From: a virus | Length of the DNA: 46,199 bases | IMG/VR virus record: IMGVR_UViG_3300037228_000167 | Location: 1 to 46,199 of that record | Reading direction: 5' to 3' (one strand) | Shown here: in pieces, positions 23,720 to 31,360 of the stretch | Layout of the letters: each line of letters begins with the position of its first letter | Position numbering within the stretch: the first letter of the stretch is position 1 | Notes under the pieces: generated by a model | Told to the model about the DNA's origin: nothing | Seen by the model: only the letters and a program-made list of their open reading frames with translations | Database searches by the model: none | Translations under genes and position numbers: made by a program

Positions 23720-24205
23720 TTAGTTCTTCGTCGCACTTTGATCCACAGATAGGATCGGCTGGTCCCGACAGGGTGCATCGCATCCCGGCGTGTCGGGCCA
23801 ACGGCCTCGTGTGTCTGGCAGCAGCACCTGGCGTACTTCCACAGTCGTGGTGTCGTAGTAAATGCGCGCGAAATATGCGTACTTTCTGTGGCCAATTTCG
23901 CCGGTGTCGATTATGCGCAGCGGAAATTTGCCGCCGATGGAGACCAACTCTTCGTGTTCGAAAGCTCTGCCGCGGTCGCTTTGCATTTTGCTGAGCGTAT
24001 TGAGCACTCCAGCAAAGCCTTTAGCGGGGCCGAAAATCAGCAGTTCGGGAAGACCCAAGGCATGATTGCCGACGGTATACATGAAGGCTTCCATTCCGGG
24101 CGGATCGCTTTCACCTCCGCCGACGGCCTGAATGCTGCGGCCGTGCTTCTCTATATTCGCCCTTATCGTCTCTCGAATTGCCAGCCATTCCTGTTGAATC
24201 GTCAT
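23720..24205 (-). CDS. DUF4262-like protein
   Basis: The 161-residue minus-strand protein matches the DUF4262 layout: AFMYTVGNHALGLPELLIFG (residues about 40-59), then FAGVLNTLSKMQ, a GKFPLRIIDTG strand and AYFARIYYDTTTVEVRQVLL, with a PDTRGRWPDTPGC end. Biochemical function of the family is not established. It sits in the opposite orientation at the right end of the capsid cassette array, before the connector genes, so it is accessory cargo. Confidence 0.75.
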   Translation of the reverse strand: MTIQQEWLAIRETIRANIEKHGRSIQAVGGGESDPPGMEAFMYTVGNHALGLPELLIFGPAKGFAGVLNTLSKMQSDRGRAFEHEELVSIGGKFPLRIIDTGEIGHRKYAYFARIYYDTTTVEVRQVLLPDTRGRWPDTPGCDAPCRDQPILSVDQSATKN

Positions 24206-24326
24206 TGCACGCTCCCGGGCGCCCCTGCCGTAAAAAGTATTATCTTAAGCTGAGTACCGGAATAATACACTGATCAGACAAGGCCTGCTTGTCCCAACCG
24301 GCCCGGTCACCCCCTACGAGGCATCC

Positions 24327-24530
24327 ATGAAACTCAAAGCGCCGGAAGGCGTCGGCGATCCGTGCGTCGCCGGCATCGCCATTGCGCCGCGTGACGGCAT
24401 CTACGAGGTCGAGGCCGCGATCGGTGCGTTGTTGATCGAGTGTTTCGGCTTCGTCGAAGCCGAGGATGCGGCAAGGCCGCGACTAGCCGGTGCGCCGCGG
24501 CGCAGCCGCTCGATGGCCAAGAAAGTCTGA
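24327..24530 (+). CDS. small conserved phage protein before the connector
   Basis: This 67-residue protein lies just upstream of the connector gene on the same strand. It reads KLKAPEGVGDPCVAGIAIAP then GIYEVEAAIGALLIECFGF, and ends in a basic tail (RRSRSMAKKV). Small proteins of this kind are often found between capsid and connector genes in tailed phages. No domain name is assigned. The downstream gene begins 16 bases after its stop, so they probably share a transcript. Confidence 0.65.
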   Translation: MKLKAPEGVGDPCVAGIAIAPRDGIYEVEAAIGALLIECFGFVEAEDAARPRLAGAPRRSRSMAKKV

Positions 24531-24546
24531 GCGGAGAATTGCAAAA

Positions 24547-25383
24547 ATGGCCGCATCCGATCTCGCCGTGCTTGCCGATGTGAAGACCTGGCTGTCGGGA
24601 TCGAGCGGCATCGGCTCGTCCGACGATGCGCTGTTGGCGCGGCTCGTCACCGATGTGAGCGGCGCCATCGCGGCCTATCTCGGCCGGCCGTCGCTCACGC
24701 CGCGCACCTTTGTCGAGCGCTTGGATGGCGACGGCAAAACGCGCATTTTCCTGCGCCGCTATCCGGTGCTGCAGTTAAGCTCGCTCGCGATCGATAATGT
24801 TGCGGTGGTCGCGGCCGCCACGCCGGCCGCTGGTGGGCCATGCTTGAACGGCTATCTGCTCGAACCGTGGGACGGGCTGCCGCCAGGGCGGCTGCAGTCG
24901 CTCGACCTGTTCGGCACGGCTTTTTTCAGGGGCCGCCAGAACGTCGTTGTCAGCTATACGGCCGGCTATGCGGTGACGGCCGAGAGCGTAAGGGTGCCGA
25001 GCGCGCCCGGTCCCTATACCGTGGCGGCCGCCGCGCCGTTCGGACCGTGGGCGAGCGATTCCGGAGTCACTTATGCCAGTGGTTCGGCATTGACCGCGGT
25101 GACCGGCACGCCGGCTGCCGGACAATATAACGTGGCGAGCGGCGTCTACACTTTCGCCGCGGCGGATGCTGGCGCGAGCGTGCTCGTTTCCTACGGCTTC
25201 GTTCCGGCGGCGATCAACAATGCCTGCATCGAATGGGTCGCCGAGCGCTACCGCTATCGCACCCGGGTCGGGCAAAGCGCCCAGACCGTGCAGGGCCAGC
25301 AGACGGCGTCCTATAGCCTCAAGGATATTCCCGATTTCATCCGCGCCTCGCTCGATCCTTACCGCAGTGTGGTGGGGGTTTGA
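24547..25383 (+). CDS. head-tail connector (gp6-like) with inserted beta domain
   Basis: The 278-residue protein starts at ATG 24547. Residues 1-60 (LADVKTWLSGSSGIGSSDDA, RLVTDVSGAIAAYLGRP) are the helical pattern of gp6-like connectors that form a ring below the portal. LRRYPVLQLSSLAID and NVVVSYTAGY are also typical. Between residues about 165 and 220 an extra beta segment is inserted (VTYASGSALTAV, GQYNVASGVYTFAAADAG, VLVSYGF) that recurs in the tail tube and tail tip proteins. The C-terminal helices (INNACIEWVAERYRYRTRVG) resume the connector fold. The stop overlaps the next start by one base. Confidence 0.82.
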   Translation: MAASDLAVLADVKTWLSGSSGIGSSDDALLARLVTDVSGAIAAYLGRPSLTPRTFVERLDGDGKTRIFLRRYPVLQLSSLAIDNVAVVAAATPAAGGPCLNGYLLEPWDGLPPGRLQSLDLFGTAFFRGRQNVVVSYTAGYAVTAESVRVPSAPGPYTVAAAAPFGPWASDSGVTYASGSALTAVTGTPAAGQYNVASGVYTFAAADAGASVLVSYGFVPAAINNACIEWVAERYRYRTRVGQSAQTVQGQQTASYSLKDIPDFIRASLDPYRSVVGV

Positions 25384-25853
25384 TGCTCGACGTCGGGCTG
25401 CGCGATGACGCGAGCGCTGCGCTTGCGGTCATGCCCGAGCGGCTGCGCGACGCGCTGTCGAGCAAAGCCAATGTGATCGCCGCCGCGCTGCAGGCGAAGA
25501 TCCAGGAAAAGCTCTCAGGATCGGTGCTCAACATCAAGAACGGCGCGCTAGCCCGCTCAATCGTTGCCACGATGGACGACGCGTCGACCGACATCGCCGT
25601 GAGCATCGCCAGCTCCGACATCAAATACGCCGCGATCCACGAATACGGCGGCACCATTCCGCCGCACCAAATCGTGCCCGACAAGGTGAAGGCGCTCGCC
25701 TTTGTGGTCGGCGGCAAGCTTACCTTCGCCGCCCGCGTCAACCTGCCGGCGATAACGATGCCGGAGCGCTCCTATATGCGCTCCTCGCTCGCCGAGATGG
25801 CGGATGAGATCAGGGACGGGCTGAGCGAGGCGGTGGTTGACTCGCTCCAATAG
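25383..25853 (+). CDS. HK97 gp10-like head-tail joining protein
   Basis: The 156-residue protein has the HK97 gp10 pattern: an N-terminal helix (RLRDALSSKANVIAAALQAK), YAAIHEYGGTIPPHQI in the middle and RSYMRSSLAEMADEIRDGL at the end. Such proteins close the head or join it to the tail. ATG 25383 shares its A with the preceding stop. A degraded copy of the segment ALAFVVGGKLTFAARVNLPA lies at 27301-27396, after a deaminase toxin cassette, so this gene is also a cassette insertion point. Confidence 0.85.
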   Translation: MLDVGLRDDASAALAVMPERLRDALSSKANVIAAALQAKIQEKLSGSVLNIKNGALARSIVATMDDASTDIAVSIASSDIKYAAIHEYGGTIPPHQIVPDKVKALAFVVGGKLTFAARVNLPAITMPERSYMRSSLAEMADEIRDGLSEAVVDSLQ

Positions 25854-25920
25854 AGAACCGGACCGCGGTCGAGCCTAGCCGTCTTCCCATACTACCCAAA
25901 TATTCAATGGCGTCGATCGC

Positions 25921-26841
25921 ATGCTTGGGATGCCGGGCTTGCGCACGTTTTCGCATTCGGCGACGCCGGAAAATGACGGCGTGTCATGCAGTGAGCACGG
26001 CGTTTTTGTCGGTCAGGTTCCGCTTCTCGCCCGGATCAACGGGTCTTGGACGGTCCGGCCGATCGGTGAGCTAAACGCTGAACTGACTGCCTGCTATCGG
26101 CTTCCTGTCGATGTCGGATCGAAGGCACGCGCCCTGGCCCTGATCGCGACTGCGCTCAACCGCAGCGATCGCGCGATGGCGGCAATTGCTGCCGTGCAGA
26201 TGCAATTTCCCGATCCTCCGCCGCTCAAGAGAGCAATTGAAGCCGAAAATGAGATCGTCCGCCGCGCTGTAGAACTTTATCAGAGCGGATTGTTGAAGTT
26301 CGCCGCTTGGGACCCGACAAAGCACCCGCGAAGGGGCACGCCGCCGAACCCCGGTTGGTTTGCGCCGGTAGGGGAGGGGTCCGAGGCTTCTCCGGTCGTA
26401 CCGGCGGCAATGGTCTGGCCGCCTTGGAAGAAGCCGGAAATTCTGGAAGGCGGCGGTGGCGGCGGGGTTCCGCGTGGAACGTTAGAGCTGCCGTTTCCGG
26501 GTGGATTGCCGTCACAGCTGGCGCCATACCGCAGCGGCAAAACCTCGGGCATTTTCGTGTCGCCAAACGGCGCCGCAATACCGCTTCACAGTGGGTACGA
26601 CGGTCCGGGAGCAGATATGGAGGAGGGCAGTTTTGATCTTCTTACTATGTCGCACGTTGAAGGGCATGCAGCGGCGCTAATGCGGGAAGAGGGACTCACA
26701 GAAGGTACGCTCTATATGAATAATCCAAAAATATGCGACAATTGTATGCGCCTGCTACCGACAATGCTTCCTCCAAGGGCCACACTAGATGTAGTGCTCC
26801 CAAACGGAACGGTCATTTCATTCAAAGGCGTCAATCCGTGA
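25921..26841 (+). CDS. DddA-like (SCP1.201-type) cytidine deaminase toxin
   Basis: The 306-residue protein ends in a cytidine-deaminase-fold domain. HVEGHAAALMREEG gives the zinc ligand His245 and catalytic Glu247, and ICDNCMRLLP gives Cys272 and Cys275; LYMNNPKI and a TLDVVLPNGT strand complete the pattern of DddA-like deaminases, whose known member DddA deaminates cytosine in double-stranded DNA. Residues 1-130 are a different helper domain from the other toxins (GVFVGQVPLLARINGSWTV, IGELNAELTACYRLPVDVG), followed by WDPTKHPRRGTPPNPGWF and a Pro/Gly-rich spacer. The immunity gene overlaps its stop. It is inserted after the gp10-like gene. Substrate (DNA or RNA) cannot be decided here. Confidence 0.88.
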   Translation: MLGMPGLRTFSHSATPENDGVSCSEHGVFVGQVPLLARINGSWTVRPIGELNAELTACYRLPVDVGSKARALALIATALNRSDRAMAAIAAVQMQFPDPPPLKRAIEAENEIVRRAVELYQSGLLKFAAWDPTKHPRRGTPPNPGWFAPVGEGSEASPVVPAAMVWPPWKKPEILEGGGGGGVPRGTLELPFPGGLPSQLAPYRSGKTSGIFVSPNGAAIPLHSGYDGPGADMEEGSFDLLTMSHVEGHAAALMREEGLTEGTLYMNNPKICDNCMRLLPTMLPPRATLDVVLPNGTVISFKGVNP

Positions 26842-27281
26842 TAGTTCGATACGATAACCAGCAAGATGACTCAGACCCAATGAACGGGACAGCCATTGCG
26901 GGAAGCGTGCAGCTTGTCGAATTGCTTGATAGCCGGCGGAAGAATGCACCTTTCTTCGCTCGCTTTTTCGCCGACAATGGCTCTGAAATCATGGTTGGGA
27001 TCGGCAGCGATGTGGGTTGCGTTCAATATAGTCGTAGTGACGGAATGCGGCCGTATTTGATGGCCGTATCTGCAGATCCGCCAATCAAGAGCGGCTACGT
27101 GGAATTTCTAGCCGCCGATACGCCTACACCATGCGCCGCGCGGTACATTATCCGTTTCGATGAGGTGAAAAAAGTCACACTCCATTTTCTTCAAACCGGC
27201 GAGCGGAGCGATGCGGTCTCTTGGCAGGTACTAAATCCAAGAGCCACTAGAGAAGATGCCGAGCGTCCTGGCCACTCGTGA
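26838..27281 (+). CDS. Imm1-like immunity protein for the deaminase
   Basis: This 147-residue protein starts at GTG 26838, overlapping the deaminase stop (GTGA). It contains SVQLVELLDSRRKNAPFFAR, then IMVGIGSDVGCVQYSRSDG, the glycine-rich core strand pattern of the Imm1 family, a family frequently paired with deaminase toxins. The start is favoured over ATG 26733 (longer frame) because that would lie deep inside the toxin gene. It presumably binds and blocks the deaminase active site in the cytoplasm. Confidence 0.78.
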   Translation: MIVRYDNQQDDSDPMNGTAIAGSVQLVELLDSRRKNAPFFARFFADNGSEIMVGIGSDVGCVQYSRSDGMRPYLMAVSADPPIKSGYVEFLAADTPTPCAARYIIRFDEVKKVTLHFLQTGERSDAVSWQVLNPRATREDAERPGHS

Positions 27282-27300
27282 AATCGCGCCGGAAGAGATG

Positions 27301-27396
27301 AGACGCTGGCCTTCGCCACTGGCGGCGAACGGCTTTCGCCGTGCGCGTCAACCTGCTGGCGATCGCGATGCCGGAGCGGCGCTATATACGCCCGTC
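27301..27396 (+). pseudogene. degraded copy of the gp10-like gene 3' region
   Basis: The segment contains GACGCTGGCCTTCGCC, GGCGGCGAACGGCTTTCGCC, GCGCGTCAACCTGC, GGCGAT and GATGCCGGAGCGG, in the same order and spacing as 25700-25790 in the gp10-like gene. The frame is broken. It directly follows the deaminase-Imm1 pair, so this cassette too is flanked by structural-gene sequence, though this copy is older or more decayed than those at the portal, protease and capsid. Confidence 0.75.
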
Positions 27397-27430
27397 TTTT
27401 CGACGGAATTCCTGAAAATAAGGCTAACTG

Positions 27431-27877
27431 ATGCCCACCCTCACACGCGAACAAATCTCTATTGCCTTCTTCAATCTCATCGCCGGCGCCGCCGATTTCA
27501 CCGCGACCAGCCGGCGCTTTGTGCATTGGGACCAGGTCAATGAAACGCAGATGCCGTTTCTGACCATGCTGAAGACCGGCGAGCAGCGCGGCCGCCAAAG
27601 CGAGGGGCTGCCGACGCTCACCATCAATGCGCATGTGTTCGTTTATCTCTCCGCCGGCATGGACCCCGAAGACGTGCCGGATACCGCGATGAATGTGCTG
27701 CTCGACGCCGTCGACTTAGCGGTGGCCCCGAGCGGGGCCGATGCCGTCAACGGCAACCGGCAGACGCTCGGCGGCTTGGTATCGCATTGCTATCCGTTCG
27801 GCCCGGTGTTCATCGACACCGGCGACGTCGACGGCAAGGCCGTCGCCGCGATCCCGTTTCAAATCCTCGTTCCGTAG
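27431..27877 (+). CDS. tail terminator protein (DUF3168/gpU-like)
   Basis: The 148-residue protein has the features of small tail-terminator proteins: a helical start (REQISIAFFNLIAGAADF), VHWDQVNETQMPFLTML, and a beta-rich middle (LTINAHVFVYLSAG), then an NGNRQTLGGLVSHCYPFG end. These proteins cap the tail tube after assembly and bind the connector. It sits in the expected place between gp10-like and tail tube genes. The start ATG 27431 has AAGGCTAAC upstream, a weak site. Confidence 0.75.
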   Translation: MPTLTREQISIAFFNLIAGAADFTATSRRFVHWDQVNETQMPFLTMLKTGEQRGRQSEGLPTLTINAHVFVYLSAGMDPEDVPDTAMNVLLDAVDLAVAPSGADAVNGNRQTLGGLVSHCYPFGPVFIDTGDVDGKAVAAIPFQILVP

Positions 27878-27940
27878 AATTCGTCATAGCGCGAGCTACG
27901 AGGCCGTTCACGGCGCAGCAATTTCCACGAGAGTAATATA

Positions 27941-28342
27941 TCAGGCCTTTGCGATATCGGTATGCGTAAAGTCGCCGCCTTTGAATAGAAGCCGCGCGTC
28001 ATGAACCTTCGCGCATGCGTAAGACAGACAGTCTCCGAAATTCAGACCGGCTCTGCTCTTCCGCCCCTTGCCGTATCGCTCAAATGCAATGACTGAAGCG
28101 TGGGCGATTTCCTCTGTGATTGGTACGATCTCGATTTCCGCCTCACGCAGCAAGCGGGTTACCGATTCATCCGCCATGGTAGGTGTCGAACCGAGCAGCG
28201 TTGCAAGCCGCATCGACGACTCAAGAATGACGTGACCGGCTGAAATTCGCTTGCGGTCGGTTTCAAGTTTTTTCACGAGCGCCGTCGCGTCCGTCTCTGC
28301 GGCGAGCATCGCTACGATCGCGGAGCTATCAACGAAAATCAC
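27941..28342 (-). CDS. vapC: VapC-family PIN-domain ribonuclease toxin
   Basis: The 133-residue protein is a PIN-domain RNase of the VapBC type II toxin-antitoxin family, which cleaves specific RNAs. The acidic residues expected at the magnesium site are visible: Asp5 (IFVDSSA), Glu41 (ILESSMR), Asp104 (NFGDCLSYA) and Asp124 (KGGDFTHTDI). Length is typical. It overlaps the antitoxin gene by four bases (ATGA on the minus strand), so the two are coupled. The pair is inverted relative to the tail operon and separates the tail terminator from the tail tube gene. Confidence 0.93.
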   Translation of the reverse strand: MIFVDSSAIVAMLAAETDATALVKKLETDRKRISAGHVILESSMRLATLLGSTPTMADESVTRLLREAEIEIVPITEEIAHASVIAFERYGKGRKSRAGLNFGDCLSYACAKVHDARLLFKGGDFTHTDIAKA

Positions 28343-28578
28343 CTATTGCCCCATAGATCGTCAATCTCCCGCTTCTTGACAACTCGGCCGCGTCTGCGTC
28401 CGCGATGACGAGAAGCATCGCGGGCGATATCGGCGATACGTTCGTGCAAAGGGCGCGCTTCCTGTGCGAGCGCACCCTCCAACGCCGTTACGACTGCTTG
28501 AGTCATGGTAAGGCCTTTGCGGGTCGCAAGTTGCTTTGCCAGGTGGGCGGCGCGGTGGTTGCGAATATGCAAGGGCAT
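28339..28578 (-). CDS. vapB: VapB-family antitoxin
   Basis: This 79-residue protein begins PLHIRNHRAAHLAKQLATRK then GLTMTQAVVTALEGAL, the pattern of VapB antitoxins of the PSK/Rv0623 type, with a basic C-terminal tail (RHRGRRRGRVVKKREIDDL) expected to wrap VapC. VapB with VapC usually represses the shared promoter; an inverted repeat lies upstream at 28595-28610. The gene precedes and overlaps vapC, the usual order. Confidence 0.9.
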   Translation of the reverse strand: MPLHIRNHRAAHLAKQLATRKGLTMTQAVVTALEGALAQEARPLHERIADIARDASRHRGRRRGRVVKKREIDDLWGNR

Positions 28579-28594
28579 TAGCGTTCTCGTTAGA

Positions 28595-28610
28595 TAGACG
28601 TCATTGTCTA
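28595..28610 (-). promoter_or_regulatory. candidate VapBC operator
   Basis: TAGAC-GTCATT-GTCTA is an inverted repeat with 5-bp arms, 17 bases upstream of the vapB start, where autoregulatory operators of this family usually lie. No confident -10/-35 is assigned. Confidence 0.45.
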
Positions 28611-28701
28611 CACATGGTTTCCCGACCGTATATACATCGAATCCTCAATCGGATTCAACCCCATCAGTCCCGATCGCAGGTCTCACCCAGGAGAATAGCC
28701 C

Positions 28702-29442
28702 ATGACCCAATACGCCTTCGGCAGCGGCACATTGATCGGCAAGCGCACCGACGTCGCCAATATGCCACCCGCGCTGCTCGGCACGCTGCAGGACGTGTCG
28801 CTCGATTTCGACCGCAAGATCGAAATGCTGCTCGGCCAGTACAATATGGCGGTCGCGGCCGGCGGCGGCGAGTTCAAGATCACCGGCAAGGCTAAATTCG
28901 CGAGGCTGCAGGCGACGCAGATCAACAATCTGTTCCTCGGCCAGACGCTGACGGCCAACAGCATGCTGGAAATGACGACCGGTGAGAGCGACACCGTCGC
29001 CTCGGGCGCCGTCACGGTGGCGAACAGCTCGACCTTCGGCGAGGATTACGGCGTATTCTATGCGTCGAACGGCGCGCAACTTGCGCCGGTCGCCTCGTCG
29101 CCGGTCCAGGGCCAGTACAGCGTGGCGAGCGGCGTCTATACGTTCAACTCCGCCGACAACGGCGCCGCGGTCTTGATCTATTACAGCTACACGATTTCCT
29201 CGGGCAACAAGATCAGCCTCGCCAATCAGCTCACCGGCCCGCTGCCGCTGTTCGAAATCGCTCTGAAGGAGACGTTCAATTATTACGGCAGTTCCAAGGA
29301 TCTGGTGGTCAAGCTCAACGCCTGCGTCTGCCCAAAATTGTCGCTGCCGTTCGCCAACCAGAAATTCACCGTCGCCGAATTCGATTTCCAGGCTATTGCG
29401 GACGCCTCGAACAATATCGGCACCATCAGCCTGAGCGAGTAA
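28702..29442 (+). CDS. phage tail tube protein with inserted beta domain
   Basis: The 246-residue protein fits a major tail (tube) protein: FGSGTLIGKRTDVANMPPAL, LLGTLQDVSLDFDRKIEMLL and AAGGGEFKITGKAKFARLQA, then ELTGPLPLFEIAL-type strands to the end. Residues about 105-165 are the recurring segment FYASNGAQLAPV, GQYSVASGVYTFNSADNGA, VLIYYSYT, also found in the connector and the tail tip. The C-terminal FDFQAIADASNNIGTISL strand is usual for the family. ATG 28702 follows AGGAGAATAG. It is the first tail gene after the VapBC insertion. Confidence 0.83.
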   Translation: MTQYAFGSGTLIGKRTDVANMPPALLGTLQDVSLDFDRKIEMLLGQYNMAVAAGGGEFKITGKAKFARLQATQINNLFLGQTLTANSMLEMTTGESDTVASGAVTVANSSTFGEDYGVFYASNGAQLAPVASSPVQGQYSVASGVYTFNSADNGAAVLIYYSYTISSGNKISLANQLTGPLPLFEIALKETFNYYGSSKDLVVKLNACVCPKLSLPFANQKFTVAEFDFQAIADASNNIGTISLSE

Positions 29443-29453
29443 GGAGCCATCGC

Positions 29454-29849
29454 GTGACCCTTGAGCACGACGAAACCATCGATCTTGCAACCGCACGCGT
29501 GGTGCGGCTCGCCGGCCATGACTTCTACGTCGCGCCGCTGAGCTTGCGGCAGATCCTGGCTGTCGCTGATTATGTGCCAAAACTCTCCGCGATAAGCGCC
29601 GACAATCTATCGGGCGAGCGGCTCACGCCGCTGGCCGAAGTCCTCTGGCACGGCCTGCGCCGAGCCCATCCACAGCTGACGCGTGAGGAATTTTTCGATT
29701 TGCCGATCACCATTGCCGAACTCGTCGCGGCGCTGCCGGTGGTGATCGAGCAGGCCGGTGGCAGAAGGGTAGACGCCACAGCGGGGGAAATGGTGGCGGC
29801 GAGCGCTTCGATAGCGTCGACTGGCGCGCGCTCGTCGCCGACCTTGTGA
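29454..29849 (+). CDS. tail assembly chaperone, first reading frame
   Basis: This 131-residue protein lies between tail tube and tape measure, where tail assembly chaperones are encoded. It starts at GTG 29454 (AAGGAG upstream) with VVRLAGHDFYVAPLSLRQIL then LTPLAEVLWHGLRRAHPQL and TREEFFDLPITIAELVAAL. The last about 30 residues (ATAGEMVAASASIASTGARS) look like out-of-frame translation, because the -1 frame over the same bases encodes GGGERFDSVDWRALVADL, which continues smoothly into the next gene. A programmed -1 frameshift or simple GTGA overlap are both possible. Confidence 0.75.
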   Translation: MTLEHDETIDLATARVVRLAGHDFYVAPLSLRQILAVADYVPKLSAISADNLSGERLTPLAEVLWHGLRRAHPQLTREEFFDLPITIAELVAALPVVIEQAGGRRVDATAGEMVAASASIASTGARSSPTL

Positions 29850-30046
29850 TCGAGCTGCATTGGACGCGCGATCAGGTGCTCGATCAGGTCGATGCGCTGT
29901 TCCTCGAGGATTTGCATCGCGCCTGGGCGGACTATCCGCCGCTCCGCAAACTGGTGGCGGTCTATCTCGGCCACAAGCCGCGGGCGCGTCCCTCGAAGAA
30001 CTATGCCGAGCTGCTGGCGATGTTCCCGGCCGGCAAGATCAAATGA
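29846..30046 (+). CDS. tail assembly chaperone, second reading frame
   Basis: This frame runs on from 29846 (GTG, overlapping the previous stop as GTGA) and encodes IELHWTRDQVLDQVDALFLE, then LHRAWADYPPLRKLVAVYLG. The frame is open upstream to at least 29735 and gives a natural protein sequence there, so the product may be the C-terminal part of a frameshifted fusion like lambda gpGT. If initiated independently it has 66 residues. It overlaps the previous frame and precedes the tape measure by 24 bases. Confidence 0.65.
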   Translation: MIELHWTRDQVLDQVDALFLEDLHRAWADYPPLRKLVAVYLGHKPRARPSKNYAELLAMFPAGKIK

Positions 30047-30070
30047 AATCCCGAACTGCGAGCGACCGCA

Positions 30071-31342
30071 ATGCCCGAAGAGACCAGCGTCCAAATCAAT
30101 TTCGGCGCCTCGACCGATGAAGCGATTGCCGGTATCGCGCAAATCCGCGAGGCGCTGTCCGGGTTGACGACGCCGGTCGCAGGCGTGAGCGGCAACCTCG
30201 ACCGCCTCGGCGAAAGCTTTGGCGCGGCCTTGCCGCTCGACCTATTGAGCGAAAGCGCAAAGAGCCTCGGCAACGTCGGAGCGGCGGCACAGGGCGCCGC
30301 GCAAGGTGTCCAGGGCATCGGCGCGGCGGCGAAGAGCGCCTCAGCAGGCGTCGAAAGCGTCTCGTCTCAGCTCAAGATCGCGCAAATCCATCTCAGCGAA
30401 CAGAAAGTGCTGCTGGACGCGGAAGTTAGTCAGTATCAGATCACGCAGAATCAGAAATTCGCCTTGCTCGAAGCGGAGACGCAGAAGGAATACGAACTCC
30501 TGCTCGCGCAGCTCGAAAAGAAGAAAGCTGCGGAGGCAGAGAAGGGCGAGGACACAAGCGCCGTCGATGACAAGATCAGTGTTCTCCACGCCAAGCACGA
30601 CGCCGATATGGTCCGCCTCGACGAGCAATCGATCGCCGCGCAAAAGGCGCAGTGGAACACCTACCTGTCGACGGTGACGAGCGCGTTCAATTCGCAGCTG
30701 CGCGGGCTCCTCGAAGGCACCACGAGCTGGCACAAGGCGATGCAAAAAATGCTCGAGGACCTCACCATCAAATTCATCGAAATGGCCGAGGACGACGTCA
30801 AGAACTGGCTGGCGGCGGAATTGGCCAAGACCACGGCGACCACCACGGGCGCGGCGGCGCGCGCCGCGGCCGAACAGTCGGCGTCGGATGCCGGCATCCT
30901 CGGCACCATCGCCAACGCGCTGAAAGCGATCTTCGCCGGCGCCGCGCAGACCGGAGCGGGCGTGTCGGCCGCCGTCGCGCCGGAAGCCGGGCCAGCGGCG
31001 CCGGCGATCGGCGCCGCCGCGATGGCGGCCGTCGTCGCCACCTCGACCGGCGCCATCTACGATGTCGGCACCGATTACGTGGTGCGCGGCGGGCTTGCCG
31101 TCATCCATCCCGGCGAAACCATCGTGCCGGCGGGCCTGGGCTGGGCGGCGGGCTCCGGCCCCTATACCGGTGGCGGCAGCAAATCAGGGGACGCCCGGGG
31201 CGGCGACACGCACTTCCACATCGCGGCGGTCGACGCGCAAAGCGTTTCGCGCTTCTTCAACGACAATGCGGGCCATATGATGCGCGCCATCAACAAGGCG
31301 ATCCGAAGCGGCACGCATCTCAACCCGCGTTATGCGCGATAG
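30071..31342 (+). CDS. short tail tape measure protein
   Basis: The 423-residue protein starts EETSVQINFGASTDEAIAGI and has long coiled-coil stretches (about residues 95-215, for example QNQKFALLEAETQKEYELLL), then HKAMQKMLEDLTIKFIEMAE and an Ala/Gly-rich hydrophobic region (about 265-345), as in tape measure proteins. The end (YVVRGGLAVIHPGETIVPAG then FNDNAGHMMRAINKAIRSG) resembles C-termini of phage tape measures. Length is short for a siphovirus; by the usual about 1.5 angstroms per residue it predicts a tail of about 60 nm. Confidence 0.82.
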   Translation: MPEETSVQINFGASTDEAIAGIAQIREALSGLTTPVAGVSGNLDRLGESFGAALPLDLLSESAKSLGNVGAAAQGAAQGVQGIGAAAKSASAGVESVSSQLKIAQIHLSEQKVLLDAEVSQYQITQNQKFALLEAETQKEYELLLAQLEKKKAAEAEKGEDTSAVDDKISVLHAKHDADMVRLDEQSIAAQKAQWNTYLSTVTSAFNSQLRGLLEGTTSWHKAMQKMLEDLTIKFIEMAEDDVKNWLAAELAKTTATTTGAAARAAAEQSASDAGILGTIANALKAIFAGAAQTGAGVSAAVAPEAGPAAPAIGAAAMAAVVATSTGAIYDVGTDYVVRGGLAVIHPGETIVPAGLGWAAGSGPYTGGGSKSGDARGGDTHFHIAAVDAQSVSRFFNDNAGHMMRAINKAIRSGTHLNPRYAR

Positions 31343-31360
31343 CGGGCCAGGACCACGCCA

